This document shows, in pieces, positions 51,502 to 60,566 of a stretch of DNA of 64,000 nucleotides. Made by a program: the position numbers and the translations under genes. The notes under the pieces were generated by a model. It was not told where the DNA came from. It saw only the letters and a list, made by a program, of their open reading frames with translations, and searched no databases. The number at the start of each line of letters is the position of its first letter. Position 1 is the first letter of the stretch. The stretch is from Mycobacterium sp. (lineage in GTDB: Bacteria; Actinomycetota; Actinomycetes; Mycobacteriales; Mycobacteriaceae): positions 1-64,000 of the forward strand of contig NZ_VYIK01000005.1 of the NCBI RefSeq assembly GCF_008709575.1, read 5' to 3'.

Positions 51502-54500
51502 TTATCGCGGTTTGGCCAGCGGGAAGGGCAGCGTCTCGCGGATGCTGCGACCGGTGATGAGCATGATCACCCGGTCGACGCCCATCCCGAGACCGCCGGT
51601 GGGCGGCATCGCGTAGTCCATGGCCTGCAGAAAGTCCTCGTCGAGTTCCATGGCCTCCGGGTCCCCGCCGGCGGCCAGCAGCGATTGCTCCTGCAGCCGG
51701 CGCCGCTGCTCGACCGGATCGGTCAGCTCGCTGTAGGCGGTGCCCAACTCGATACCCCAGGCCACCAGGTCCCACCGTTCGGCCACGCCGCGCTTACTGC
51801 GGTGCGGCCGGGTCAGCGGCGACACCGATGTCGGGAAGTCGATGTAGAAGGTGGGCTGTTCGGTGCGTGCCTCGACCAGATGCTCGTAGAGCTCCAGCAC
51901 CAGCGCGCCGGTATCCCACCGGGTCGGGTACGGGATTCGCGCGGCGTCGCACAGTTTGCGCAAGGTGGCCAGGCCCGTTCCGGGGTCGACGTGCTCGCCG
52001 AGCGCCTCGGAGACCGCGTCGTGGACAGTTTTCACCGGCCAGCGCCCCGAGATGTCGACCGGTTCCAGGTTGGCGTCAGTGTCGGTTAGGCCGTTCGACG
52101 TTCGGGGACGCATCACCACGGCCGCGCCGTTGGCCGCTCGCGCGGCATTCTGAATCAGTTCCCGGCAACCGTCGATCCAACTCAGGTAGTCGGCGTGCGC
52201 CTGATAGGCCTCCAGCAGAGTGAATTCCGGATTGTGGCTGAAGTCGACGCCCTCGTTGCGAAACGCGCGGCCCAGCTCGAATATCCGCTCCACCCCGCCG
52301 ACGCACAGTCGTTTGAGGTACAGCTCCGGCGCGATCCGCAGGTACAGGTCCAGGTCGTAGGCGTTGATGTGGGTGACGAACGGGCGTGCCGTGGCACCGC
52401 CGTGGACTTGCTGCAGGATCGGCGTCTCGACTTCGAGGAAACCCTTGGCGGTCAGCGTCTCGCGAATCGAGCGCAGCACGCTGCTGCGGGCGACGATCAG
52501 CTGCCGGGAATCGGCGTTGATCGCCAGGTCGACGTAACGACTGCGCACCCGGGCCTCAGGATCGGCCAAACCCTTCCACTTGTCGGGCAAGGGCCGCAGA
52601 CACTTACCAATGAGCCGCCAGCCGTGCACGATCAGCGATCGGGTGCCCCGCTTGCTGAATCCCATCTGACCGGTCACCTCGATCAGGTCACCCAAATCGA
52701 TGGCGCGCCTGAAATCTGCGGCACGGCTGTGTTCGAGCACCGCATTGTCCAGCAACACCTGCAGTTCCCCGGACCAATCGCGCAGCTGAGCAAACAGCAC
52801 ACCGCCGAAGTCGCGGATGCGCAGCACGCGGCCGGACACCGACAGAGTCACCTGGTCGTTGGCCGTCAGCGCCTGCGCGATCGTGTGACTGGGCGGGACT
52901 CCTACCGGATAGGCGTCAACACCGTGGTTTTGCAGAGTCTGCAGCTTGTGGAGTCGGACGCGCATTTGTTGGGGAAGCCGACGGGGGACGTCGCCCTCGG
53001 AAAGCCGGGCCTGCTCCAGTCCGGAGATGTCCGGCGCTGTGCCGTCGGGGTGCAAAAGTCCGGTGTTCATCAGCACTTGCGGCACGGCCGAGTGATGGCC
53101 GGTGTGGTGTCTGTTGCGGCGGCTGAACGGCAGTACCAGGAAACCTTCTGCGATCACCGACGCGACCCCTACCCGTGGAATCAGCCGGGCGTCCTCGTAG
53201 CAGGCGTAGCGGGGCAGCCATTCGGGCTGGTATTTCATGTTCGAGCGGTACAGCGTCTCCAGTTGCCACCAGCGCGAGAAGAACACCAGCAACCCGCGCC
53301 ACAGCCGGGCGATCGGTCCGGCGCCGAGCTGGGCGCCCTGCTCGAACGCAGAGCGGAACATGGCAAAGTTCAGTGAAATACGGCTCAGCCCAAGCTTTTC
53401 CGCTTGTAAAGCGAGCTCGCTGACCATGAGCTCGATGGTGCCGTTGGGTGAGTCGGGGGATCGGCGCATCAGATCCAGCGAGACCCCGTTAGGACCCCAG
53501 GGCACCAGGGACAGCATCGCCGCCACCTGATTGTCCCGACCTATGGCCTCGACCAGCAGGCAGTCGGCGTCAGCCGGGTCACCGAGTCGCCCCAGCGCCA
53601 TCGAGAAGCCCCGCTCGGTTTGGGTGTCTCGCCAGGCATCGGCAAGCGTGATCAGTTGTTCCATCTCCTCGGCAGCAATTTCGCCGTGACGACGGATACG
53701 TATCGTCAGCCCGGCGCGGCGGGCCCGGGTGACCGCCTGACGTACTGCCCGCATGTCGGGGCCCGAGAGTTTGAATTCAGCGGTGTGCAGGATGGCCTCG
53801 TCGCCCAGCTCCAAAGCGTTCAAGCCGGCGTCCCGAAATGCTTTGGCCGCTTGCGCGCTGGCGCCCATCACCCCCGGCGCCCAGCCGTAGGTCTGGCACA
53901 GCCGCAGCCACGCGTCGATGGCCGCCGGCCACGCTCTCGGGTCGCCGACCGGGTCGCCGCTGGCCAGGCAGACCCCGACCTCGACGCGGTAGGTGATCGC
54001 GGCGCGGCCGCTGGGCGCGAAAATCACCGATTTGTCGCGGCGGGTGGCGAAGTAGCCCAACGAGTCGTTTTTCCCGAACAGCTCGAGCAAGCCACGGATG
54101 GCCGATTCATCCTCTCCGGTCAGCGCGTTCTCAGCGCGCTGAGATTGAAACAGTACGATGGCTGCGGCAGTCAGCGCGAGCGCACCGAAGAGCCCGAAGA
54201 CCGCGTTGAGGACGAACTCGGGTCGGCCCGCGAAAAAGTTTTGGCCGAAGACGGCGAAGCCCACCACCCGGTTTGCCACGTAGGGCAGCCGGTCCGGCCG
54301 TTCCAGCGACCCCGGGAACAGCTCGACCAACCCCCAGGACAGCAGGATTCCGACTACCCACCCGGCGATGAGGACCGCCGCTGCCTTGTAGGGTGCGCCG
54401 CGGCGGACCTTGGCCCAAAATTGCGGGTAGCCCACGACCAGCAGCGCGATGGCGGCCGTGTGCAGCGCCAGCCCCAGGACTCCGCCGACGACGTCCATCG

Positions 54501-54867
54501 AGGTGCGATCGCTGGCGACCAGATCTTCGATATTCAGCACCGCGGCAATGAGCAAGTTGCCGGTCAACAGCCACCAGGCGATGCGTTTGCGTGCAGTCAG
54601 CGCCGCGGCCAGCAACGCCAGCACGAACGACCAGGCGATGCTGGTGTCGGGGAAGTTGAACAGGTAGTCGTTGATGAACTCCCTTGGCACCTTGATGACC
54701 CACCGAACCGGCGGCAACACGCTGGCGACCAGCGACAGGGTCGCGATGACGCCGACCGTCCAACCGGCGGCCGCAGGCAGCCAGGAGTACCGGGACGCCG
54801 GCCGGCCGGTAGTAACTATCACAGGTGGCGAGGATATTCGCTCAATCGGGGAATTGCCCGTGAGCAC
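51502..54867 (-). CDS. lysX: Bifunctional lysyl-tRNA synthetase / phosphatidylglycerol lysyltransferase LysX
   Basis: Makes Lys-tRNA and transfers lysine to phosphatidylglycerol, which protects against cationic peptides. The 1121-residue product has membrane helices over about residues 27-235, a DUF2156 transferase domain (about 260-570; [31 protein letters not shown]), an OB-fold anticodon-binding domain (about 660-750), and a class II LysRS core ([48 protein letters not shown]). It starts with GTG and is divergent from infC. It corresponds to Rv1640c; a separate lysS is expected elsewhere. Confidence 0.96.
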   Translation of the reverse strand: MLTGNSPIERISSPPVIVTTGRPASRYSWLPAAAGWTVGVIATLSLVASVLPPVRWVIKVPREFINDYLFNFPDTSIAWSFVLALLAAALTARKRIAWWLLTGNLLIAAVLNIEDLVASDRTSMDVVGGVLGLALHTAAIALLVVGYPQFWAKVRRGAPYKAAAVLIAGWVVGILLSWGLVELFPGSLERPDRLPYVANRVVGFAVFGQNFFAGRPEFVLNAVFGLFGALALTAAAIVLFQSQRAENALTGEDESAIRGLLELFGKNDSLGYFATRRDKSVIFAPSGRAAITYRVEVGVCLASGDPVGDPRAWPAAIDAWLRLCQTYGWAPGVMGASAQAAKAFRDAGLNALELGDEAILHTAEFKLSGPDMRAVRQAVTRARRAGLTIRIRRHGEIAAEEMEQLITLADAWRDTQTERGFSMALGRLGDPADADCLLVEAIGRDNQVAAMLSLVPWGPNGVSLDLMRRSPDSPNGTIELMVSELALQAEKLGLSRISLNFAMFRSAFEQGAQLGAGPIARLWRGLLVFFSRWWQLETLYRSNMKYQPEWLPRYACYEDARLIPRVGVASVIAEGFLVLPFSRRNRHHTGHHSAVPQVLMNTGLLHPDGTAPDISGLEQARLSEGDVPRRLPQQMRVRLHKLQTLQNHGVDAYPVGVPPSHTIAQALTANDQVTLSVSGRVLRIRDFGGVLFAQLRDWSGELQVLLDNAVLEHSRAADFRRAIDLGDLIEVTGQMGFSKRGTRSLIVHGWRLIGKCLRPLPDKWKGLADPEARVRSRYVDLAINADSRQLIVARSSVLRSIRETLTAKGFLEVETPILQQVHGGATARPFVTHINAYDLDLYLRIAPELYLKRLCVGGVERIFELGRAFRNEGVDFSHNPEFTLLEAYQAHADYLSWIDGCRELIQNAARAANGAAVVMRPRTSNGLTDTDANLEPVDISGRWPVKTVHDAVSEALGEHVDPGTGLATLRKLCDAARIPYPTRWDTGALVLELYEHLVEARTEQPTFYIDFPTSVSPLTRPHRSKRGVAERWDLVAWGIELGTAYSELTDPVEQRRRLQEQSLLAAGGDPEAMELDEDFLQAMDYAMPPTGGLGMGVDRVIMLITGRSIRETLPFPLAKPR

Positions 54868-55019
54868 GCAGGGGACAAGATCGGCCGGGTATTGGCCGCG
54901 GCATCAACACTGCTACACTCATTGGTGCGACCGTCCCGGCGAAAGCCAGGGATAGCAAGTGGAGTCCCACTCCCACCGTTGGCCGCGGGACCTTTCCGCA
55001 GGCCTCAACGGTCCGGTCA

Positions 55020-55043
55020 CCGGCACCGTGCGGTGCCGGTTTT
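55020..55043 (+). terminator. Intrinsic-terminator-like hairpin 1 in the infC leader
   Basis: Arms CCGGCACC (55020-55027) and GGTGCCGG (55032-55039) pair perfectly around a GTGC loop, followed by TTTT. Confidence 0.6.
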
Positions 55044-55085
55044 GCGCACGCGCAGGCGGCTTCGGCTGCGACCGGTCGGCACAGG

Positions 55086-55109
55086 GCCCTGCTTATGCAG
55101 GGCTTTTTT
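55086..55109 (+). terminator. Intrinsic terminator 2 in the infC leader
   Basis: Arms GCCCTGC (55086-55092) and GCAGGGC (55097-55103) pair perfectly around TTAT and are followed by six T. This is a textbook Rho-independent terminator, uncommon in mycobacteria, and it sits 126 bases before the infC start. Confidence 0.8.
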
Positions 55110-55235
55110 GCTGATGGCGTGGTATCACCGCTGGATCCGACCCGGCCGGTCGCGACCGGAAAAACCTGCCCGGCGACGATACGGGCCGCGCCGCGGTCCG
55201 CAAAGGAGTCGGGCCACCGACATCAGGGAGGTCCC

Positions 55236-55832
55236 ATCAGCACTGAGACCCGCGTCAACGAGCGCATTCGCGTACCTGAAGTCCGGCTGATCGGCCCAGG
55301 AGGCGAGCAGGTAGGCATCGTGCGTATCGAAGACGCCCTCCGCGTTGCCGCCGACGCCGACCTCGACCTCGTTGAAGTTGCACCGAACGCCAGGCCACCG
55401 GTCTGCAAGATCATGGATTACGGCAAGTTCAAATACGAGGCGGCGCAGAAAGCGCGGGAGTCTCGCAAACACCAGCAGCAGACCGTTGTCAAGGAACAAA
55501 AGCTGCGCCCCAAGATTGACGATCACGACTACGAGACGAAAAAGGGTCACGTGATCCGGTTTTTGGAGGCGGGATCTAAGGTCAAGGTGACAATCATGTT
55601 CCGCGGACGTGAGCAGTCGCGGCCCGAGTTGGGCTATCGGCTGTTGCAGCGCCTGGGCGCCGACGTCGCCGACTACGGATTCATCGAGACCGCGGCCAAG
55701 CAGGACGGCCGCAACATGACCATGGTGTTGGCGCCGCACCGCGGTGCGAAGACTCGGGCCAGAGCGGCACAGCAAGCCGGGAGTCCGGCGGCCGTGCCCG
55801 CGCCCGCCGGCGAGACCCAATCATCGAAGTGA
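55236..55832 (+). CDS. infC: Translation initiation factor IF-3
   Basis: Binds the 30S subunit and checks initiator tRNA and start codon. The 198-residue product begins [19 protein letters not shown] after the start codon and has both IF-3 domains ([20 protein letters not shown] and [20 protein letters not shown] in part). Homology starts exactly at an ATC codon (55236) with GGGAGG at 55226-55231, so the start is probably AUC. This parallels the AUU start of E. coli infC, through which IF-3 represses itself. ATG 55095 in frame would add 47 residues without homology. Confidence 0.93.
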   Translation: MSTETRVNERIRVPEVRLIGPGGEQVGIVRIEDALRVAADADLDLVEVAPNARPPVCKIMDYGKFKYEAAQKARESRKHQQQTVVKEQKLRPKIDDHDYETKKGHVIRFLEAGSKVKVTIMFRGREQSRPELGYRLLQRLGADVADYGFIETAAKQDGRNMTMVLAPHRGAKTRARAAQQAGSPAAVPAPAGETQSSK

Positions 55833-55852
55833 CACCGCAGAACTGAGGACAG

Positions 55853-56047
55853 ATGCCCAAAGCCAAGACTCACAGCGGAGCCTCTAAGCGGTTCCGGCGC
55901 ACCGGAACCGGCAAGCTGGTGCGCGAGCAGGCCAATCGCCGGCACCTCTTCGAGCACAAGCCGAGCACCCGCACGCGTCGGCTGGAGGGGCGCACCGGGG
56001 TGTCGGCCAACGACGCCAAGCGGGTCAAGAAACTGCTGAACGGGTGA
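55853..56047 (+). CDS. rpmI: 50S ribosomal protein L35
   Basis: A 64-residue basic ribosomal protein, [20 protein letters not shown] at the start and [16 protein letters not shown] in the middle, both typical of L35. It lies 20 bases after infC with GAGGAC before the ATG. Usual infC-rpmI-rplT order. Confidence 0.97.
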   Translation: MPKAKTHSGASKRFRRTGTGKLVREQANRRHLFEHKPSTRTRRLEGRTGVSANDAKRVKKLLNG

Positions 56048-56091
56048 CCGAAGCCCCGGGCCGGGTCCGGGTCAGGCGCAACCCGGCACCA

Positions 56092-56130
56092 TGGGGACAA
56101 ACGAGGACAAACGAGGACAAGCGAGGATAG
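56092..56130 (+). repeat. Tandem 10-bp repeat between rpmI and rplT
   Basis: Three to four copies of ACGAGGACAA-like units (the first and last imperfect) end 9 bases before the rplT ATG. Each copy contains a GAGGA core that resembles a ribosome-binding sequence. Confidence 0.7.
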
Positions 56131-56139
56131 GAACATCCA

Positions 56140-56529
56140 ATGGCACGCGTGAAGCGGGCGGTCAACGCCCAGAAGAAGCGGCGCACCATCCTGAAAGCCT
56201 CGCGAGGCTATCGCGGTCAACGCTCCCGCCTCTACCGCAAGGCTAAAGAGCAGCAACTGCATTCGCTCAACTATGCCTACCGCGACCGGCGAGCGCGCAA
56301 GGGCGAATTCCGCCGGCTGTGGATCTCCCGGATCAACGCTGCAGCCCGCGCCCACGACATCACTTACAACCGGTTGATCCAGGGGCTCAAAATGGCCGGT
56401 GTCGAGGTCGACCGTAAAAACCTCGCCGACATCGCGGTGACCGATCCCGCAGCGTTCACCGCTTTGGTCGAAGCCGCCAAGGCCGCACTGCCCGAGGACG
56501 TCAACGCACCCTCCCCAGAGGCCGCCTAG
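56140..56529 (+). CDS. rplT: 50S ribosomal protein L20
   Basis: A 129-residue rRNA-binding protein needed early in 50S assembly. It begins [15 protein letters not shown] and has [19 protein letters not shown] and [11 protein letters not shown], all typical L20 blocks. In Firmicutes and E. coli L20 represses this operon by binding its mRNA; here the only candidate sites are the infC leader and the repeat just upstream. Follows rpmI. Confidence 0.97.
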   Translation: MARVKRAVNAQKKRRTILKASRGYRGQRSRLYRKAKEQQLHSLNYAYRDRRARKGEFRRLWISRINAAARAHDITYNRLIQGLKMAGVEVDRKNLADIAVTDPAAFTALVEAAKAALPEDVNAPSPEAA

Positions 56530-56544
56530 TCCAGGCTCGCGGCG

Positions 56545-57327
56545 GTGCTCACTCAGCGCTCGGCCCGGGTGGCCGCGGCGGTGAAATTGCATCGGCAGGT
56601 GGGCCGTCGGCGCGCCCGACGGTTTCTGGTGGAGGGCGCCCATCTTGTGGAAGCTGCAGCCGAGCGCGGACTGATCCGGGATCTGTTCGTCACCGAATCG
56701 GCGTCGCGCCGCTACGCCCCTCTGCTCGCCGAGCTGAACGCACCGCTGCATCTGGTGACCGAGCAAGCCGCGAAAGCATTGTCAGACACCGTGACCCCGG
56801 CCGGCCTGGTGGCAGTATGCGACCTGCCCACGACCCGTTTGGCCGAGGTACTGGCCGGATCACCCCGACTGGTCGCGGTCGCGGCGACGATCGGCGAACC
56901 CGGCAACGCGGGCACCCTGATTCGCACCGCCGACGCGATGGGCGCCGGGGCGGTGATATTCGACGGGGACAGTGTCGACCCCTACAACGGCAAATGCGTG
57001 CGCGCCTCCGCGGGCAGCATCTTCGCCGTCCCGGTCGTGGTGGTGGCTGAGATCTTGGCGACGGTGGGCGCGCTGCAAGCCGTCGGGTTGCAGGTGCTGG
57101 CCGCCACCGTGGATGGCGAGCTGTGCCTGGAGGACGCAGAGTTGGGCCGTGCCACGGCGTGGCTGTTCGGCTCCGAATCCCGCGGACTACCCGAGGAGCT
57201 GGCCGGGCGGGCCGATCACCGAGTCCAGATCCCGATGTCGGGCGGGGCGCAAAGCCTCAACGTCACTGCGGCCGCAGCCATCTGTCTATATCAGAGTTCG
57301 CGGGCACAACGACGGTTGCCGGGATAG
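56545..57327 (+). CDS. tsnR: SpoU/TrmH-family rRNA or tRNA methyltransferase
   Basis: A 260-residue knotted-fold 2'-O-methyltransferase. Motifs in order are the N-terminal substrate-binding domain (FLVEGAHLVEAA), GEPGNAGTLIRTADAMGA (motif 1), WLFGSESRGLPEE (motif 2) and IPMSGGAQSLNVTAAAAICLY in part (motif 3). The target nucleotide is not known; the M. tuberculosis gene is named tsnR by similarity to thiostrepton-resistance enzymes. It starts at GTG 56545, 15 bases after rplT, and ends one base from the convergent DUF2236 gene. Confidence 0.9.
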   Translation: MLTQRSARVAAAVKLHRQVGRRRARRFLVEGAHLVEAAAERGLIRDLFVTESASRRYAPLLAELNAPLHLVTEQAAKALSDTVTPAGLVAVCDLPTTRLAEVLAGSPRLVAVAATIGEPGNAGTLIRTADAMGAGAVIFDGDSVDPYNGKCVRASAGSIFAVPVVVVAEILATVGALQAVGLQVLAATVDGELCLEDAELGRATAWLFGSESRGLPEELAGRADHRVQIPMSGGAQSLNVTAAAAICLYQSSRAQRRLPG

Positions 57328-57328
57328 C

Positions 57329-58384
57329 TCACGCTGCCGTGCCGTGACCCGGCCGCCTGCCGGCGGGCCTCAGGCCGGCCAGCGCAAAGGTATTGTGCAC
57401 CAGCGACCCGGCACGTTCGATGATCGTTCTGCGGGGCGGAAAGTAGTGCATCGGCAGCCCACGGCGGTCCCGCGGCGGCGCCACGAATCGGGGCGCCTCC
57501 ACCAACGGAGCGTCGGCCGGAATCCGGCCCGCCGCGCGGCGGTAGGCGGCCAGCGCACGGGGATGCAGCCGGATCTCGTCGGGCACGGCCAAAAACGCCA
57601 GCTCGACCGCTTTGCCGAAGAGCCGCAGTAACACCTCGTCGCCGGGAGTCCACCGCAGTCCTGCCTTTTCTCGAACAGGCGGGTCGAAAAGCCCGGCCGC
57701 GATCCAGCGCTGCCCGACCGCCAACGGCTTGAACAACTGATCCCACAGCGGCGTGGGCAGCAGCACGAACTTCGGCTTAGGAATGCGTATCTGGAAGATG
57801 TCCAGCGTGGCCTGGTTCATCTCCAGCACGTCACGGCACACGTGGTCCCAGTACTGCTGAAACTCTTCCCAGGTTTTGGGCACCGGCCGCATGCTCATCC
57901 CGTACATCCGGTACCACTGCACATGCTCGTCGAAGAGCTGGCGTTTCTCGGCCTCGGTCAGCCCGCCGCAGAAATACTCGGCCACCTTGATCACCAGCAT
58001 AAAAAATGTGGCGTGGGCCCAGTAGAAGGTCTCCGGGTTGAGTGCATGGTAGCGACGGCCGGCCCGGTCGACACCCTTGATCGTGTGGTGGTATCTCTTG
58101 ATCTGCTCGCCGGTTTGTGCGGCGCGGTCGCCGTCGTAGACCACACCCATGATCGGATACACCGAACGGGCCACCCGCTGCAGCGGTTCGCGCAGCAGGA
58201 TCGAATGATGCTCGACTCCGGCGCCCAGTTCCGGGTACATGTTCTGGATCGCGCCGATCCACACGCCCATCATCCCAGTGCGTAAATCGCCGAAATACTT
58301 CCAGGTCAGCGAATCCGGCCCGAGCGGACCGGTATGGGTGGCCGCCTCGGCTGCGGCGGACGTCATCGATGTTGTCGTGGTCAT
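57329..58384 (-). CDS. DUF2236 / MpaB-like oxygenase-family protein
   Basis: A 351-residue protein of the DUF2236 family (MpaB/latex-clearing-protein-like), whose studied members bind heme b. Blocks are DSLTWKYFGDLRTGMMGVW, QNMYPELGAGVEHHSILLRE in part, AHATFFMLV and EHVQWYRMYGMSMRPVP. His in GVEHHS, YHALNP, WAHATF and DEHVQW are possible heme-pocket residues. No signal peptide. ATG 58384 has AAAGG just upstream. An operator-like dyad and a tetR relic lie in the upstream gap. It corresponds to Rv1645c. Function unknown. Confidence 0.85.
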   Translation of the reverse strand: MTTTTSMTSAAAEAATHTGPLGPDSLTWKYFGDLRTGMMGVWIGAIQNMYPELGAGVEHHSILLREPLQRVARSVYPIMGVVYDGDRAAQTGEQIKRYHHTIKGVDRAGRRYHALNPETFYWAHATFFMLVIKVAEYFCGGLTEAEKRQLFDEHVQWYRMYGMSMRPVPKTWEEFQQYWDHVCRDVLEMNQATLDIFQIRIPKPKFVLLPTPLWDQLFKPLAVGQRWIAAGLFDPPVREKAGLRWTPGDEVLLRLFGKAVELAFLAVPDEIRLHPRALAAYRRAAGRIPADAPLVEAPRFVAPPRDRRGLPMHYFPPRRTIIERAGSLVHNTFALAGLRPAGRRPGHGTAA

Positions 58385-58427
58385 CGCGACCTTTCGGCTC
58401 CTCAACCTCCCTCTTCACGATAATGTT

Positions 58428-58443
58428 GACAACGTATGTTGTC
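58428..58443. promoter_or_regulatory. Operator-like inverted repeat between the DUF2236 gene and the tetR relic
   Basis: GACAAC (58428-58433) and GTTGTC (58438-58443) are a perfect dyad with a GTAT centre. It directly precedes TATGAT at 58444-58449. Placement and size fit a TetR-family operator. Confidence 0.55.
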
Positions 58444-58456
58444 TATGATTTCGGGG

Positions 58457-58555
58457 GTGCGCCGCAGTTCCTCCAAGTGCCGCGCTGCCCGAACCGGGCC
58501 CCGACTCATTCCGCGGCGACCACACCCCCGTCTGCAGCCAGTCGATGGCGGATAG
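58457..58555 (+). pseudogene. Relic of a TetR-family regulator gene
   Basis: GTG 58457 lies 7 bases after the TATGAT hexamer, a leaderless layout. The first codons read RRSSSKCRAA, like the RRSS-EVRAAIL start of many mycobacterial TetR proteins, but the frame then degenerates and stops at TAG 58553-58555 after 32 codons. The rest of the gene is absent because the next gene starts at 58584. The TetR identity rests on a few residues plus the divergent position and operator. Confidence 0.4.
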
Positions 58556-58583
58556 CAGGCTTAGTCGGGCATAGTAGAGACCG

Positions 58584-59369
58584 ATGATCTCCGACATCGC
58601 GACGCGACTGGCCCGGATTCGGTTGACGGTCGGCTATGCGGCCACTCTGCTGGCGGTGAGCGTCACCCTCGTGATGCTCGGACCGCAGGCACAGGCCCAA
58701 GTCATACGCAACGCGAGCACGAACGTGCACAACCTGGCGCACGGGCAGCTGGGAACGCTGTTGGGCAGCGCCTTTGTCACCGACACCGGCCCGATCTACA
58801 TCTGGCTGCCCGGCCTGGTCTGCCTGCTCGCGCTGGCCGAGCTGTTGTGGCACGGGGCGCGGCTGGCCATGGTGTTCGTCACCGGCCATATCGGTGCCAC
58901 GCTGCTGGTGGCGGGCAGTCTTGCCACGGCCATCAAGCTCGGCTGGCTGCCGCTGTCGATCGCGCGAGCCAGCGACGTCGGCATGAGCTACGGCGCCGTC
59001 GCGGTGCTCGGCGCGCTGACCGCGGCGATCTCGCCGCGGTGGCGGCCGACCTGGATCGGCTGGTGGGTGCCGGCCGGCGTGGCGGCCGCGGCCGCTAGTG
59101 CCGATTTCACCGATGCCGGCCACGCCATCGCGTTGCTGCTGGGGGTGCTGGTCGCGAACCGCTTCACCGGACCGGTGACGTGGACGCGCACGCGCTACAC
59201 GCTCCTCGGCGTCGGGGCGGCGTTCGGATTTCTGGTGCTGGCGCATACCGCCTGGTCAGCGTTGGCCGGTGTCGGCGTCGGTGTCCTGGGCGCCATCGTC
59301 GCCGACGTGCTGGCCGGACTCCGGATGACCCGCCGCCCGCGGCCGGTGCCCGCGGTCGCCACGCAGTAG
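58584..59369 (+). CDS. Rhomboid-like membrane protein
   Basis: A 261-residue protein with six to seven membrane segments. It has the rhomboid-like loop NVHNLAHGQLGTLLGSAF after the first helix, GHIGATLL, then SDVGMSYGAVAVLG with a serine in the GxS position and DAGHAIALLLG with a histidine in the place of the rhomboid catalytic His. An active intramembrane protease is therefore possible, although the usual GxSG motif is altered to GMSYG. CATAGT lies 8 bases before ATG, so the mRNA may be leaderless. It corresponds to Rv1648. Confidence 0.8.
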   Translation: MISDIATRLARIRLTVGYAATLLAVSVTLVMLGPQAQAQVIRNASTNVHNLAHGQLGTLLGSAFVTDTGPIYIWLPGLVCLLALAELLWHGARLAMVFVTGHIGATLLVAGSLATAIKLGWLPLSIARASDVGMSYGAVAVLGALTAAISPRWRPTWIGWWVPAGVAAAAASADFTDAGHAIALLLGVLVANRFTGPVTWTRTRYTLLGVGAAFGFLVLAHTAWSALAGVGVGVLGAIVADVLAGLRMTRRPRPVPAVATQ

Positions 59370-59430
59370 CCGGTACCGCCGGGCGGCGCGGTTGGATGCG
59401 CCGGTCCGCGGCCGACATCGGCCGATCACC

Positions 59431-60565
<1,135 letters not shown>

Positions 60566-60566
<1 letters not shown>

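Larger units (their letters stand above)
54914..55235 (+). promoter_or_regulatory. infC promoter and long structured leader
   Basis: TTGGCC (54892-54897) and TACACT (54914-54919), 16 bases apart, form a promoter-like pair, giving a leader of about 310 nt before infC. The leader has a GTGG-AGT-CCAC hairpin near 54959, then two hairpins followed by T-runs (separate entries). An in-frame ATG at 55095, inside the second hairpin, is open through to infC. The layout suggests transcription attenuation of the infC-rpmI-rplT operon. Confidence 0.6.

Noticed and set aside
55095..55235. ATG 55095 as the infC start giving a 245-residue protein
   Set aside because: The extra residues show no IF-3 homology and the ATG lies inside a terminator hairpin; ATC 55236 has the ribosome-binding site. 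Kept only as a possible leader frame.
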